DNA of 64,000 bases from V1-33 sp964523105 (GTDB lineage: Bacteria > Verrucomicrobiota > Verrucomicrobiia > Verrucomicrobiales > V1-33), in assembly GCA_964523105.1 (NCBI GenBank), contig CAZFZN010000025.1, positions 1 to 64,000 of the forward strand. Reading direction: 5' to 3'. Shown here piece by piece: positions 34,349 to 46,544 of this stretch. A model generated the notes under the pieces. It worked only from the letters and a program-made list of their open reading frames with translations, was not told the DNA's origin and searched no databases. A program made the translations under genes and the position numbers. Within the stretch, counting starts at the first letter, position 1. Each line of letters starts with the position of its first letter.

Positions 34349-36043
34349 GTGCGACTCGGTAAGAAAAAAGAAAGCCTGCTCGGCATCGTCATCACGGCGG
34401 TGCTCTGTCTCGGCTTTCTCTGGTGGTGGTTTCGTCCGAAGCCGCAGCCCTGGCAGGAACAGGGTGCCATGCAACTGGTGGAACGCTCGCTGCAGGAAGC
34501 GCCGGCCGCTTCGCGCGTGGAGCGTCAGGTGCTCGATCTCGATCTGCTGGAGATCGCACTCGGGCTGGTGCGTGAAAGGCGCAAGGATGAGGCTCTCAGC
34601 GCAGCGCAGCACATGACCGACCCCGTGCTGCGCTTCCTCGCCGGTCAGCAACTGGCGCGCGGCTGGATCAACAGCGATCCTCCGGATTTTGGCGAGGCGC
34701 TGGAGTTCACGGCGCTGGCTTCCGATGCGGCGCGGGCGGCGGAGATGCGCACTGGAATCCTGGGCCTGCTCGCGGCTTCCGGTTTTGCAGACATCGCCGT
34801 CGCGGAGGCCAAAACGCCGCTGCAGAAAGCAGTGCTGGCGGCTCGCATCCGGGACGACGATAACACCGCGCGATCCCTTCTGGCCGGGGCCGCCGCCGCG
34901 CTCCCGTCCCTGCCGCCGGCGGAGGCCGCCGCCGTCAGACTCGAAATCGCCCGCGGCCTGAGCAAACTCAGCGTCGTCGATGATCCGGCACCCGCCATGG
35001 CCGCCATCAAAGAACTGCCCGTCGCACAGCGCGGTCCTCTCTGGGCCGATCTGATAGGCTGGTGTCAGGGCCGGAAGGACAAGGAGGTGACCGTTCCGCT
35101 CGTTTTCAGCCAGGTGGAGGATCCTGCCGTGCGCCGGCGTCTCGAAATCGAATCTCTGCTCTTCGACATCCGGCTCTGCCCGCCGGAGAAACTGATCAGC
35201 GACTGCCGCGCGGAAGTGGAGAGCGCCGCGACCCCGGAGGCCAAAGTGCGGGCGCTGCTCACGCTCGCGGACGCGCAGGGGAATTTGCGGGACCTGCCCG
35301 GCAACGAGGCGGCCGCCACGGAAACGCTCCTGACCGCCCGCAGCCAGGCAAAGACCATCACGGATCCCGCGGCGCGCTGCCGTTCGCTGCTTTCCATCGC
35401 GCGGGAACTGCCTGACTTTCTCGCCTTCGATGCCTCCCGCGGGGCTCTCGATGAGGCCATCGCCGCCGCCCATGAGGCGAAGGAGCCGGCGGTGCGTGTC
35501 ACGCTGCTGCTCGCCGCGAGCGATGAATGCTTCAAGCAGGCCGACGAACCCCGCGCGGTGCAACTGCTGGAACAGGCTGTCCAGATTCACGCTCAATCGC
35601 CGGAAGCAGTGCCGCCGGAGACCACGGCGGAGCTTGCCTCCGCCGTGATGCGCCGGGGCGACTGGCCGCGGGCACTCTCCCTCGTGGACTGCATACCGGA
35701 GGAAGCCGCCCGCACCGCAGCGCTGGAGGCCGCGGCTGCCACCGCCGCCGAGGACTGCACCTCGGTGGATCCCGGGAACCCGCCGCCGCGCGGCCCCGGA
35801 CTGGATGAAATCCGCCGCACCGCCCTGACCGATCAGGTCGCCGCCGCCAACCTGACCGAAGCGCTGCCGGAGGGCTTCGAGCGGGCGCGCGGCTGGCTGG
35901 CCATGGCCAAGGCCACGCTGCAGCCGCCCTCCAGCCTGACAGATTATATCATGGCGGGCGACCAGCCTCCGGATGCGGAATTGCCGGTCGATGGCCTGCC
36001 GCCGGAAGCCGGCGCGGAGGACCCGGTGATTCAAGAGCAGTAG
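34349..36043 (+). CDS. Membrane-anchored helical-repeat protein, unknown
   Basis: The 564-residue product has an N-terminal anchor (about residues 9-28, LLGIVITAVLCLGFLWWWF). A long Ala/Leu/Glu-rich all-helical region follows that looks like degenerate TPR- or HEAT-type repeats, for example ADIAVAEAKTPLQKAVLAAR and AVRVTLLLAASDECFKQAD. A Pro/Glu-rich tail ends the protein. No enzymatic motif was found. Translation probably begins at GTG 34349. The gene ends 3 bases before the convergent ATPase gene, so any termination signal must lie inside a coding region. Confidence 0.7.
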   Translation: MRLGKKKESLLGIVITAVLCLGFLWWWFRPKPQPWQEQGAMQLVERSLQEAPAASRVERQVLDLDLLEIALGLVRERRKDEALSAAQHMTDPVLRFLAGQQLARGWINSDPPDFGEALEFTALASDAARAAEMRTGILGLLAASGFADIAVAEAKTPLQKAVLAARIRDDDNTARSLLAGAAAALPSLPPAEAAAVRLEIARGLSKLSVVDDPAPAMAAIKELPVAQRGPLWADLIGWCQGRKDKEVTVPLVFSQVEDPAVRRRLEIESLLFDIRLCPPEKLISDCRAEVESAATPEAKVRALLTLADAQGNLRDLPGNEAAATETLLTARSQAKTITDPAARCRSLLSIARELPDFLAFDASRGALDEAIAAAHEAKEPAVRVTLLLAASDECFKQADEPRAVQLLEQAVQIHAQSPEAVPPETTAELASAVMRRGDWPRALSLVDCIPEEAARTAALEAAAATAAEDCTSVDPGNPPPRGPGLDEIRRTALTDQVAAANLTEALPEGFERARGWLAMAKATLQPPSSLTDYIMAGDQPPDAELPVDGLPPEAGAEDPVIQEQ

Positions 36044-36046
36044 GCG

Positions 36047-38806
<2,760 letters not shown>

Positions 38807-38897
38807 GCGTCAGCATGGTCCTGCAGCAAGTTGGCACAACCGCGCGACTCCGGATGCACCGACCGTAACGGGCCAATTTGATCAAGTCAGACACGTT

Positions 38898-41800
38898 TCA
38901 CTTCGGCGATGACAAACTCACTGCCACGCCGGTGCTTTTGATCGTCCCGCTCCATTCTCCTTCTGCGGGAACGATCGTCTTTCCTGCTGCATCCGTGGAG
39001 GTGGTGCCGGGGATGGCCAGTTCGCAGCGGAATGTGTAGGCACCGGCGGGCAGGTCGAACCAAGGGTCCGTGGTGATTTTCTCCGGCTTCGCGAGTTGCA
39101 AAGTGAATGCCTTCGCCTTGAAGGCATGACCCGCTTTCAGCCGGCGCTTCGTGAAAACCGGATAGCCATCGAACTGCGCGATATTCGCGTCGTGCTCCTT
39201 CCCGTCTGCGGCTTTGAGAAAGACGCGCAGGCCGATGTCGTTGCGTGCGCTGTGGTGAAACTTCACGTCATTCTCGCCGGAATTGCGTAACCAGAGTTCC
39301 ACCTTCACCGCGCCGCCGGTGCGCCATTCGCGCCCGTCCATCTTCAGCCCGATGCACAGGCCGTTCTGCTCTTCGCACCATGCAAAATCCTGCTCCGGAA
39401 TTTCCGTGACAGGCACGCCGGCTGGCGCGTAGCCATCGTCCGCTCCCGCAGCGCCTGACTTTTCCATCCCGTCGTCAGCGTCCGCAGCGCTCCCGGCCTG
39501 CACGGTTTCCGCTTCCAGAATCTGCTGCGAGCCGCTGTTGCCGCCGGGCAGCGCGTCGTCCCTGCGGCCCACGGTGAAGCCCATCAGGCGGAACTGCGCT
39601 TTGACTTCGTCCGGCAGCGCGAAGTCCCGGGAGAAGTTGTTCGTCCGCCCTTCGCGCGTCACCACCACGCGATTCGGGTCGGTGATGTCCATCCTGCCGA
39701 TGTCGGTGTCATCCACCCACCACAGCACGTTCGTCCCCGGTTCCCACACGACGGCGAACTGTCCTCGCGTCTGTTCGCTGTTGTTGGGAAAAACACGCAG
39801 CCGCCGGGCCGGCTCACCGTCTTTGGCAGGCCATCCGACGGTGAACCAGTGTGCCCGGTCGCGGGGCTTGCAGATCGAAAACCTGTGCGCGGCATCGAAT
39901 TTGTAAATACCCGTGCGGTTCGCCGCGCGATACTTTCCGTCGCCCATCCGCGCCTCGCTCAAAGAAACTTCCGTCACGCCTGCTGCTTTGAGAATATCGA
40001 TGAGTTCGACGACCTTTGCGTACGGCACCGCGTCGTTCGCGCGGATGGTGAACCACTTCTTCGCATCCTTCGCCGCCGCGGCGCGCAATTCCGCGAGTGT
40101 CACGGGCTGACGCTCGTAATCGATCCTGCCTTCGGCGCGCAGCGTGACCGTCACGTGGTCCGATGCCGCGGCAGGAGGATTCTGCGCGCCGGTTGGAGCG
40201 GGAGCGGCACTTTCATTACCTGCGAGGGTGAACTCCAGTTCCGGCGTTGCGAGGGTGCCTTTCCACTCCGTGCCCTCGTAGAGACCTGCCGCGTCCAGCC
40301 AGGTGCAGCGCAATTTGTATTTGCCCGGTTTCAAGCCGATGAACGCAGGAGCACGGCGAGGCTCGTTCTCTGAAACACCTTCTGAAAACGGAAGGTCAAA
40401 ACCCTTCACCATCGCGACATGACCGGCGGCCAGGACGCATTCGAGTTGCGGCGCGATCAGTCTGAAACTCCCGGCCACTGCCGGGTGTTCTGTCCCATCC
40501 CCGCCGGTCGCGGAGGCCGAAAGTCCGGCGTCGCTCCGGTCCGGGCCCGTCGTCGTGAACGTTAGGTCTTTAGCGCCTGCATTGTGCAGCCAAAGTTCCA
40601 CACGCACGCCACCCCCGATTCGCCACTCGCCGCCGGCGATCCGCATTCCGATCCGCAGTCCCCGCAGAGGCTCGCTCCATTTTTCGATCCGCACCGGGAT
40701 GTCTTCGAACGCCACATCCGTCCGCCAAAGCGGGCTGGAGGGCAGCTGGTTCGCGGCGACCAGCGCTTCGATTGGCGCCGTCGAGTAGTAGGCCACGTCG
40801 TCGAGCAGCTGGATGACCTCCGCCTCCGTCCAGTCGCGCGACGTGACGAAGCGCGGGAGCAGCTTCGGCAGCTCCATCCCGCTGTGCAAAGTCGGATGCG
40901 CCTTCGCGTATTCGCGCACGTGCCCGGCGAGTTTGCCGATGAAGGTCCCGGGGATCTTCCCTCCCATGTTCGCCGTTAGCTTCCACATCTCAAAAAGTTC
41001 GCGCGCCGCTGCCTGCGCGGGCTGCGTGGCGGGCTCGACCGCATCGCGCGTGAGCACCATTCCCGCGAAACCGCCTTCCGCATCCGGTCTGTCCGATTCC
41101 ACGATCGTCAGCGTCCCGTCCGCGCGCGGCACGAGCTTTCCAAAAAACACCCGCCCCTCCGCGCTGTGCCGCATCAGCGTTACCGATGCGCCGTCCGCTG
41201 CGATCTCGAATGACGCCGGCACGCCGATGGTCGCGTCGCCGATGTAAATGTCGCACTGCATGTTATGCTTCGCGGGCGGCCGGTGGAAGGAGATCATCAG
41301 GCTCCGGTTGTCCTCTTTCCCGCGCCAGAATCCCATCAGCGACTCCGGGGTGAGTTTCACCGCTGCACCCTTCTCCCGCGCTTTCACCTTCACGATGAAC
41401 GGCAGATCTGGATTCGTCTGCTTCTCATCGGCGGAGACGATGGCGGGTATGTTTCCGAAGAGCCGCGTTCCCTCTTCCGCGTTCGTCAGGTTTTCGTCCT
41501 CGATGACCACCCACGCATACTCGTCGCCGCCGAGATTCCGCTCGAACGTGCCGTCGGTGACGATGCTGGAGACATAAGTGGTCAACGTTCCGTCGGTGTT
41601 GCGCGAAATGACTTTGGCGCGCAGCGACATCACCGGATTGCCCGTAGCGGCGTCCACAAACTGCACCTTCCAGCGCCGGCTCTCTCGCGACGCGGAGTTC
41701 CCTTGCGGCATCGGCGCTGATCCGTCCGGACTCAATGGCCGGGCTGCCGCGACGTAATCTCCTGCGACATCAGGCAGGCCGTTGCTCTTGTCGAATGGCT

Positions 41801-44800
41801 TCGGGTCCACCACGCCGAAATATTCGTAGAATTTCGCCTGCACCTCTGCCGGAATGCCGAGCGCATCGAGCGGCTCGCCTTCGTAGTTGCCGTCGTAGGC
41901 GGTGACGATTCGCTTCGGATCACCGAAGTCCGTGCGGTAGAGCCGCAGCCGCTTGCTGTCGAATTCGCCCTGCACGTGCCAGAAAGTCTTCGTGCCGCGC
42001 ACCCACGCGATCGCCCACGGCTCGCGATTGCCGAATGCATCCGACGCGATGTTCACGTCATGACCGGTCACCGTTCCGTCCGGCTCGGTGTAGCGGATGC
42101 GCACCGTCGTCATCACATCTGCGCCGTGAAAGACTTCCTCGCGAATCGCAAGGGTCACGCCGTCACCGGCGTCGATGACAGGCAATGGGCGTTTAGGTCC
42201 AATTCGCGGGATGAAGATCATGGCCATATCGCCCGGCGCGATGCCGGTGGCGGCGCTCTTTGGCTTTTCCGCGGCAGCATTCTCGGCCGTAATTACCACC
42301 TCCATTTCGCCCGTCGCCGGCACGTGGACGTTGTTGAGCGGGAAGCTGACGAACACCTTCGCCGCGCCGGTCTCAAATCCACAGGTCGGCCACTTGGGAG
42401 TTTCGGTGGTCCCGTCGGCATTCTTCTCCAGCCCGAACACCACCGGCACGCCTTCAAACTCCAGCGTCTCGCCAGGTCGGAGGACGATCTTGTACGAAGG
42501 GTCAACTCCGAGCAGATGCACCTTTCGCAGGGTCAGCAGCTTCCCGTCGGCGGTGCGTGCCCGGGCTTCTATCCGGTTGGGCACGGGCGAGGCGGTGAAT
42601 TCCTTCGTCGCGCCGGACACATTGCGAATCAGAAACCACGTCCCCAGCGGAGTGCCGCGCACCGCCTTCCGCTCCATGACCACACCGGAGCGAAGACCGT
42701 CTTCCTCCTCGCCCCAGGCAATGACATCGTCCGGCTTCCACTGCGCCATCTGCCGGGCCAGCGCCACTTTCAGGCAGTGGGCGGCGAAGGCCTCGCTCAT
42801 TTTGCCAGGCGGCTGTACCATGTGCGCAATGCCGGAAGGATTCTCCGACAGCGGTGCCGGTGTGCCTGCATCACCGGTCTTGTCAGGCTTTTCCGTTGCC
42901 GGGGCCGCGGGCTCATCGGCAGCGGGTGCTTTGGGCTGCTCGATTTGTGCCGGCGCACCGGGCACACTGAGCGCGATACGCATTGCCTCGCGAAGTTCGG
43001 CGGGGATCGGCGCTCCGGCGGCCTCGTCGGCCTTGTAACGCGTTTCCTTTATCGCGGCAGGGTCCGCGAAATCGAATCTCCGCAGCAGCCCTTTTTCTGA
43101 AACCCACAAATCGGTCGCACCCTTCTTCGTGGCGGCGACCCAGGTGTAATAACCGTCTGGGAGTTCCACTTTGGTGACGGCATTGTCCTTGCCCTGCTGG
43201 AAGTAAATGATGCTGGCTTCGTTGATGACCCGCTGGCCCTGACTGCGGCGGGTGACGGAGAACTTCACGCTGTCGCTGAGGGAATACCATCCGGGATGCA
43301 TGGCCACGCGCGGCCTGTTGGCGGCGTCGGGATCGGGCGGGAGCACGCGGAACTTCGTTTCGCCCGCGCGGATGGTGCCGTGGCAGGGTGTGCCGTATGC
43401 GTGCTTTGTCAGGAGTTTGGCGAGGTTCTGCAACGCATCGGGCGATTTGTCGGCGTTGAAGGCGTCGCCTTCGGTGGTGCTCGGCGCCGTGCCGAAAAGA
43501 TCGCGTACGACGCGGTAGAGCAGGTGTTCGCGCTCTTTGGTGTCGAGCGGCACCGGTGCCTCGCGGTTCAGGCGTTCGGTGATGAACTCCAGCCACCAGT
43601 CGTCGCTGTCAGGCTGTTCATCGCGTCGCGCGAGCAGGGCCGCACCGGGCGAGAAAATCACTTCGTCGCCCGCGTCGCACAGAATCCACGAGCCGGCGCG
43701 CACATTGGCCCAGTCGTCGCGGTCCTTGTCATGCGCTCCAATGCCGAGGCCGGGTGTATAAACTTCGCAATATTCACCCGGATGCAGGCGATATGCTTCC
43801 TGCCGCCCCAGCGTGGTCCAGAAGGTGGAGTCGAGCTTGAGTTCTCCGCCGTCCGCGAGCCTGGCTTTGTGTCCCGGCTGCTGGAAGCCGGTGGTGACAA
43901 AGATGGCCGGCTCCTTGCCGGAGTTGTGGAGCACGATGCGCGCCTTCACTTCCGTGCCGAGATGATATTCCGCCGCGCGCGGCTCCAGCACAAAAGCCAT
44001 GCGCAGCCCCCCCTCCAGCGGCTCGCCCCAGTCGGCATCGGCATAGGCCGCCGGCAAAGGCTGGCCGCGCTGCAGAGTGGTGCGTTCCATGTGCTCCCGC
44101 GTCGTTTCCAGCGGAATGGTGTGCGCCGCGGCGATGTCGTCGAGCAGCGCTACGACCTCCGCCGGCTTCCAGTCGCCCGCGACGTCGAAGCGCGGCTCCA
44201 GCGGTTTCATCTTTTGCGCGTAAGGACCGCCGGAAGCGTCAGGCTCGTTGTTGCGGATGAACTCCTTCACCTTGTCGTGCAGCAGGCGCACGAGGCCGCC
44301 GGGGATGTCGCCATTGAGCCGTGCGTTGTCCAGCCAGATTTTGAACAGTGCCTGCGCCTTCGGGTCTTTCGGCTGCGGGCTGTCCGTACGGATCGCGCCG
44401 CGCGTCTCGCCGGTGGTGAGTTTTCCTTTCCATGCGCCCTCGGGGGCATTTTGGATATTGAGCACCGCGCGCCATGTTTGCAGCGAGTCCTTGCGAATGC
44501 CTTCGATCAGGGCGGGTTCCACCGATTTGTCGCCGGAGGCCACGGGATCAAGGAGGCGAAGATAAGCGACCTCGCGCGGCTGGAGCGTGGCGTCTGTCTG
44601 CGTCGGCTCGCTGCTGGTGAGTGCGAAAAGGATGCCTTTCAAGTCACTGACATACAGCTTGCGGAGATCTTTCGCGCCGGTGTTGTCGGCGAACCGCAGC
44701 GGGTTGTCCGAGACATTCTGCACTGCCAGGAAAACGCGCGGTTCCGCATTGGGCGTCTCCGCACGAATGATGATCGCGCCGCGCAGGCCGTTCACCGGCT

Positions 44801-46031
44801 CGCCCCAGTCGAGTTGGGCTTCAGTAGCGGGAGTTAGATTCGCAGGCTTGGAAGCATCCGATTTCTTCTGAGGCGGCTTCTCCTCCTGTGCCCGCAGCAT
44901 GGCGACGGGAACGGCGATGGCGGCGCTGAGCAAGATGGCGGCGGCGGTGAGGGCGCGTGTTAGGCGGCGGCGGTTGAGTTTATCGCTGAGGACGGCGAGG
45001 AGGCGGCCTTCGAGCGAGGACTTGCGGGCCATGGCGAGGCCGCAGGCGTGGGTCCAGCAGGCGGGTGACAACTGCGTGGCGATGTGGAGGAGGTGTTCGG
45101 CGTAAGTGGAGGGGCGGACGCCGCTGGAGAGGACCATGTCGTCGCAGGCGCGCTCGCGTTCGACATGGAGCCGCCATGCGGCGAGCCAGACGAGGGGATT
45201 GAACCAGTGGAGGGCGCAGGCGATTTGGGTGAGGAACTGCACGAGCGGATCGCGGCGGCGGAGGTGGGCGAGTTCGTGCAGGAGCACGGAGCGGAGTTGC
45301 GCGGCGTCCCAGGCGTTGGCTTCCGCGGGAAGCAGCAGCGTGGGGCGGATCAGTCCCCAGACGACGGGAATGCTGCGGGCATTATCCAGGAGGAGGCGCA
45401 CCGGCCGGCGCACGCCGCTTTCCTGCTGCGCGGCGGCAAACGCTGCGGTGAGGGGACCGGGGGCGGGAGCGCAGCGGCGGGCATTGCGGCGCAGGAGGAA
45501 GTGCGCCGCGGCGAGGCGCAGGAGCAGCAGCGCGCAGCCGGTGAGCCAGAGGGGGAGGAGCCAGGAAGTGAGCGGAAGCGGGGCAGGGGAGGGAGCAGTG
45601 GGGGAGGTATAGGAGGTATGAGAAGAAGGGGAAGGATGGGAGGAATGGGGTGGAGCCGCTGTGGCTGGCGCGGGAGTTTCTGTGGCTGGCAGCGGCGGTG
45701 CCGGCAGGGCGGCCGGCAGCGCCGGTGCCGCGGACGGAGGGAGTGCGGCGGGCGCATCATTCCCATTCATCTCATTCTTCCCATCATGGCCCTCCACTGC
45801 CGCCCATTGCGGCAGCACGCGCCAGCCGGGGAGCATCACAGCCAGCACCGGCACCAGGAGCAGCGCCACCACCGCGGCCAGCCAAACCATGTGGCGCGCG
45901 GCGGCGGAAGAGCGGCGCATGAGAAACGCGCACGCACTGGCCACCGCCAGCAGCGCAACCGCTTTCACCGAAGCATCCGCCAGCAGCGGGAGGGCGGCGG
46001 CGGACGTGAGGTATATAAATACGCGGTTCAT
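38898..46031 (-). CDS. Giant BlaR1-type M56 protein with repeated extracytoplasmic modules
   Basis: The 2377-residue protein begins as a BlaR1/MecR1-type receptor protease: N-terminal membrane helices, the M56 zinc motif H-E-L-A-H at residues 252-256, the ERERACDDMVL element near 291-301, and another helix at 358-380. Usual homologues end in a penicillin-binding sensor; here about 1990 extracytoplasmic residues follow instead. These include five copies of a beta module opening W-G-E-x(2-4)-G-L-R (near 409, 668, 1106, 1785 and 2218). Two helical modules lie at 553-645 and 1670-1760. Three blade-like modules end in D-P (907-1020, 1293-1406, 2036-2152). A segment at 1958-2027 resembles the periplasmic ExbD/TolR domain. 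The start follows the blaI stop by 1 base and has an AAAGGAGGG ribosome-binding site. Confidence 0.88.
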   Translation of the reverse strand: MNRVFIYLTSAAALPLLADASVKAVALLAVASACAFLMRRSSAAARHMVWLAAVVALLLVPVLAVMLPGWRVLPQWAAVEGHDGKNEMNGNDAPAALPPSAAPALPAALPAPPLPATETPAPATAAPPHSSHPSPSSHTSYTSPTAPSPAPLPLTSWLLPLWLTGCALLLLRLAAAHFLLRRNARRCAPAPGPLTAAFAAAQQESGVRRPVRLLLDNARSIPVVWGLIRPTLLLPAEANAWDAAQLRSVLLHELAHLRRRDPLVQFLTQIACALHWFNPLVWLAAWRLHVERERACDDMVLSSGVRPSTYAEHLLHIATQLSPACWTHACGLAMARKSSLEGRLLAVLSDKLNRRRLTRALTAAAILLSAAIAVPVAMLRAQEEKPPQKKSDASKPANLTPATEAQLDWGEPVNGLRGAIIIRAETPNAEPRVFLAVQNVSDNPLRFADNTGAKDLRKLYVSDLKGILFALTSSEPTQTDATLQPREVAYLRLLDPVASGDKSVEPALIEGIRKDSLQTWRAVLNIQNAPEGAWKGKLTTGETRGAIRTDSPQPKDPKAQALFKIWLDNARLNGDIPGGLVRLLHDKVKEFIRNNEPDASGGPYAQKMKPLEPRFDVAGDWKPAEVVALLDDIAAAHTIPLETTREHMERTTLQRGQPLPAAYADADWGEPLEGGLRMAFVLEPRAAEYHLGTEVKARIVLHNSGKEPAIFVTTGFQQPGHKARLADGGELKLDSTFWTTLGRQEAYRLHPGEYCEVYTPGLGIGAHDKDRDDWANVRAGSWILCDAGDEVIFSPGAALLARRDEQPDSDDWWLEFITERLNREAPVPLDTKEREHLLYRVVRDLFGTAPSTTEGDAFNADKSPDALQNLAKLLTKHAYGTPCHGTIRAGETKFRVLPPDPDAANRPRVAMHPGWYSLSDSVKFSVTRRSQGQRVINEASIIYFQQGKDNAVTKVELPDGYYTWVAATKKGATDLWVSEKGLLRRFDFADPAAIKETRYKADEAAGAPIPAELREAMRIALSVPGAPAQIEQPKAPAADEPAAPATEKPDKTGDAGTPAPLSENPSGIAHMVQPPGKMSEAFAAHCLKVALARQMAQWKPDDVIAWGEEEDGLRSGVVMERKAVRGTPLGTWFLIRNVSGATKEFTASPVPNRIEARARTADGKLLTLRKVHLLGVDPSYKIVLRPGETLEFEGVPVVFGLEKNADGTTETPKWPTCGFETGAAKVFVSFPLNNVHVPATGEMEVVITAENAAAEKPKSAATGIAPGDMAMIFIPRIGPKRPLPVIDAGDGVTLAIREEVFHGADVMTTVRIRYTEPDGTVTGHDVNIASDAFGNREPWAIAWVRGTKTFWHVQGEFDSKRLRLYRTDFGDPKRIVTAYDGNYEGEPLDALGIPAEVQAKFYEYFGVVDPKPFDKSNGLPDVAGDYVAAARPLSPDGSAPMPQGNSASRESRRWKVQFVDAATGNPVMSLRAKVISRNTDGTLTTYVSSIVTDGTFERNLGGDEYAWVVIEDENLTNAEEGTRLFGNIPAIVSADEKQTNPDLPFIVKVKAREKGAAVKLTPESLMGFWRGKEDNRSLMISFHRPPAKHNMQCDIYIGDATIGVPASFEIAADGASVTLMRHSAEGRVFFGKLVPRADGTLTIVESDRPDAEGGFAGMVLTRDAVEPATQPAQAAARELFEMWKLTANMGGKIPGTFIGKLAGHVREYAKAHPTLHSGMELPKLLPRFVTSRDWTEAEVIQLLDDVAYYSTAPIEALVAANQLPSSPLWRTDVAFEDIPVRIEKWSEPLRGLRIGMRIAGGEWRIGGGVRVELWLHNAGAKDLTFTTTGPDRSDAGLSASATGGDGTEHPAVAGSFRLIAPQLECVLAAGHVAMVKGFDLPFSEGVSENEPRRAPAFIGLKPGKYKLRCTWLDAAGLYEGTEWKGTLATPELEFTLAGNESAAPAPTGAQNPPAAASDHVTVTLRAEGRIDYERQPVTLAELRAAAAKDAKKWFTIRANDAVPYAKVVELIDILKAAGVTEVSLSEARMGDGKYRAANRTGIYKFDAAHRFSICKPRDRAHWFTVGWPAKDGEPARRLRVFPNNSEQTRGQFAVVWEPGTNVLWWVDDTDIGRMDITDPNRVVVTREGRTNNFSRDFALPDEVKAQFRLMGFTVGRRDDALPGGNSGSQQILEAETVQAGSAADADDGMEKSGAAGADDGYAPAGVPVTEIPEQDFAWCEEQNGLCIGLKMDGREWRTGGAVKVELWLRNSGENDVKFHHSARNDIGLRVFLKAADGKEHDANIAQFDGYPVFTKRRLKAGHAFKAKAFTLQLAKPEKITTDPWFDLPAGAYTFRCELAIPGTTSTDAAGKTIVPAEGEWSGTIKSTGVAVSLSSPK

Positions 46032-46032
46032 C

Positions 46033-46416
46033 TCAACGGCCCTCCTTTCTGGCCTGTTCGATGAGCTGCACGAGCCGGTCGCGCTCTTCGGTGCTCACGC
46101 CGTCCTTGCGCGACATGAGGTGAACCGAGAGCGCATTTTCCAGCGAGCCGCCGAAGAAAGTCTCCAGCACTTTTTCAAATGCCGAGCGTCCGGCTTTTTC
46201 CCGCGACTGCTTTGGCAGATAAACGACTTCGCGGCCCTGTTCGCGGCGACGAAGATGGCCCTTCTCTTCAAGAATGTGCATCATGCGCCGCACGGCCATG
46301 GGCGTGGGCGCATCGGGAATGGTTTCGACGACCTGATTCACGGTCGCTTCGCCGAGGGCGAAGACGGCGTCCATGATCTGGCGTTCGCGGCGGGAGAGTT
46401 TGGAGTGTTCGGACAT
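46033..46416 (-). CDS. blaI: BlaI/MecI-family transcriptional repressor
   Basis: The 127-residue winged-helix repressor resembles those partnered with BlaR1-type protease receptors. The N-terminal half (LSRRERQIMDAVFALGEATVNQVVETI...AVRRMMHILEEKGHLRR) is the DNA-binding domain. The C-terminal half (SAFEKVLETFFGGSLENALSVHLM) is the dimerisation helix region. The stop codon is separated by a single base from the start of the M56 gene, so the two are translationally linked. Two near-identical palindromes upstream (46445-46460 and 46489-46504) are its likely operators, implying autoregulation. The inducing signal is unknown and need not be a beta-lactam. Confidence 0.93.
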   Translation of the reverse strand: MSEHSKLSRRERQIMDAVFALGEATVNQVVETIPDAPTPMAVRRMMHILEEKGHLRRREQGREVVYLPKQSREKAGRSAFEKVLETFFGGSLENALSVHLMSRKDGVSTEERDRLVQLIEQARKEGR

Positions 46417-46444
46417 CGGCGGGGACGGCGGGGTTGAGCGCTTG

Positions 46445-46460
46445 CGTTACTTTTTTAACG
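46445..46460. promoter_or_regulatory. Predicted BlaI operator 1
   Basis: The palindrome CGTTA-CTTTTT-TAACG has one extra matching base pair at its ends (46444 and 46461). It starts 29 bases upstream of the blaI ATG. It matches operator 2 at 15 of 16 positions. Confidence 0.7.
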
Positions 46461-46488
46461 CACCGTCACGCCGCGGCAAGTTTTATTT

Positions 46489-46504
46489 CGTTAATTTTTT
46501 AACG
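46489..46504. promoter_or_regulatory. Predicted BlaI operator 2
   Basis: The palindrome CGTTA-ATTTTT-TAACG lies 44 bases from operator 1, about four helical turns, so both sites could be bound on the same DNA face. It sits between blaI and the end of the exchanger gene. Confidence 0.7.
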
Positions 46505-46544
46505 CGAATGCGCAGGGCTGCTCCGAACCGTGGTGACGCGGCGA

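Noticed and set aside
46033..46416. BlaI/BlaR1 pair as a beta-lactam resistance locus
   Set aside because: There is no beta-lactamase or penicillin-binding sensor domain here; the large repeat-rich region replaces the sensor.
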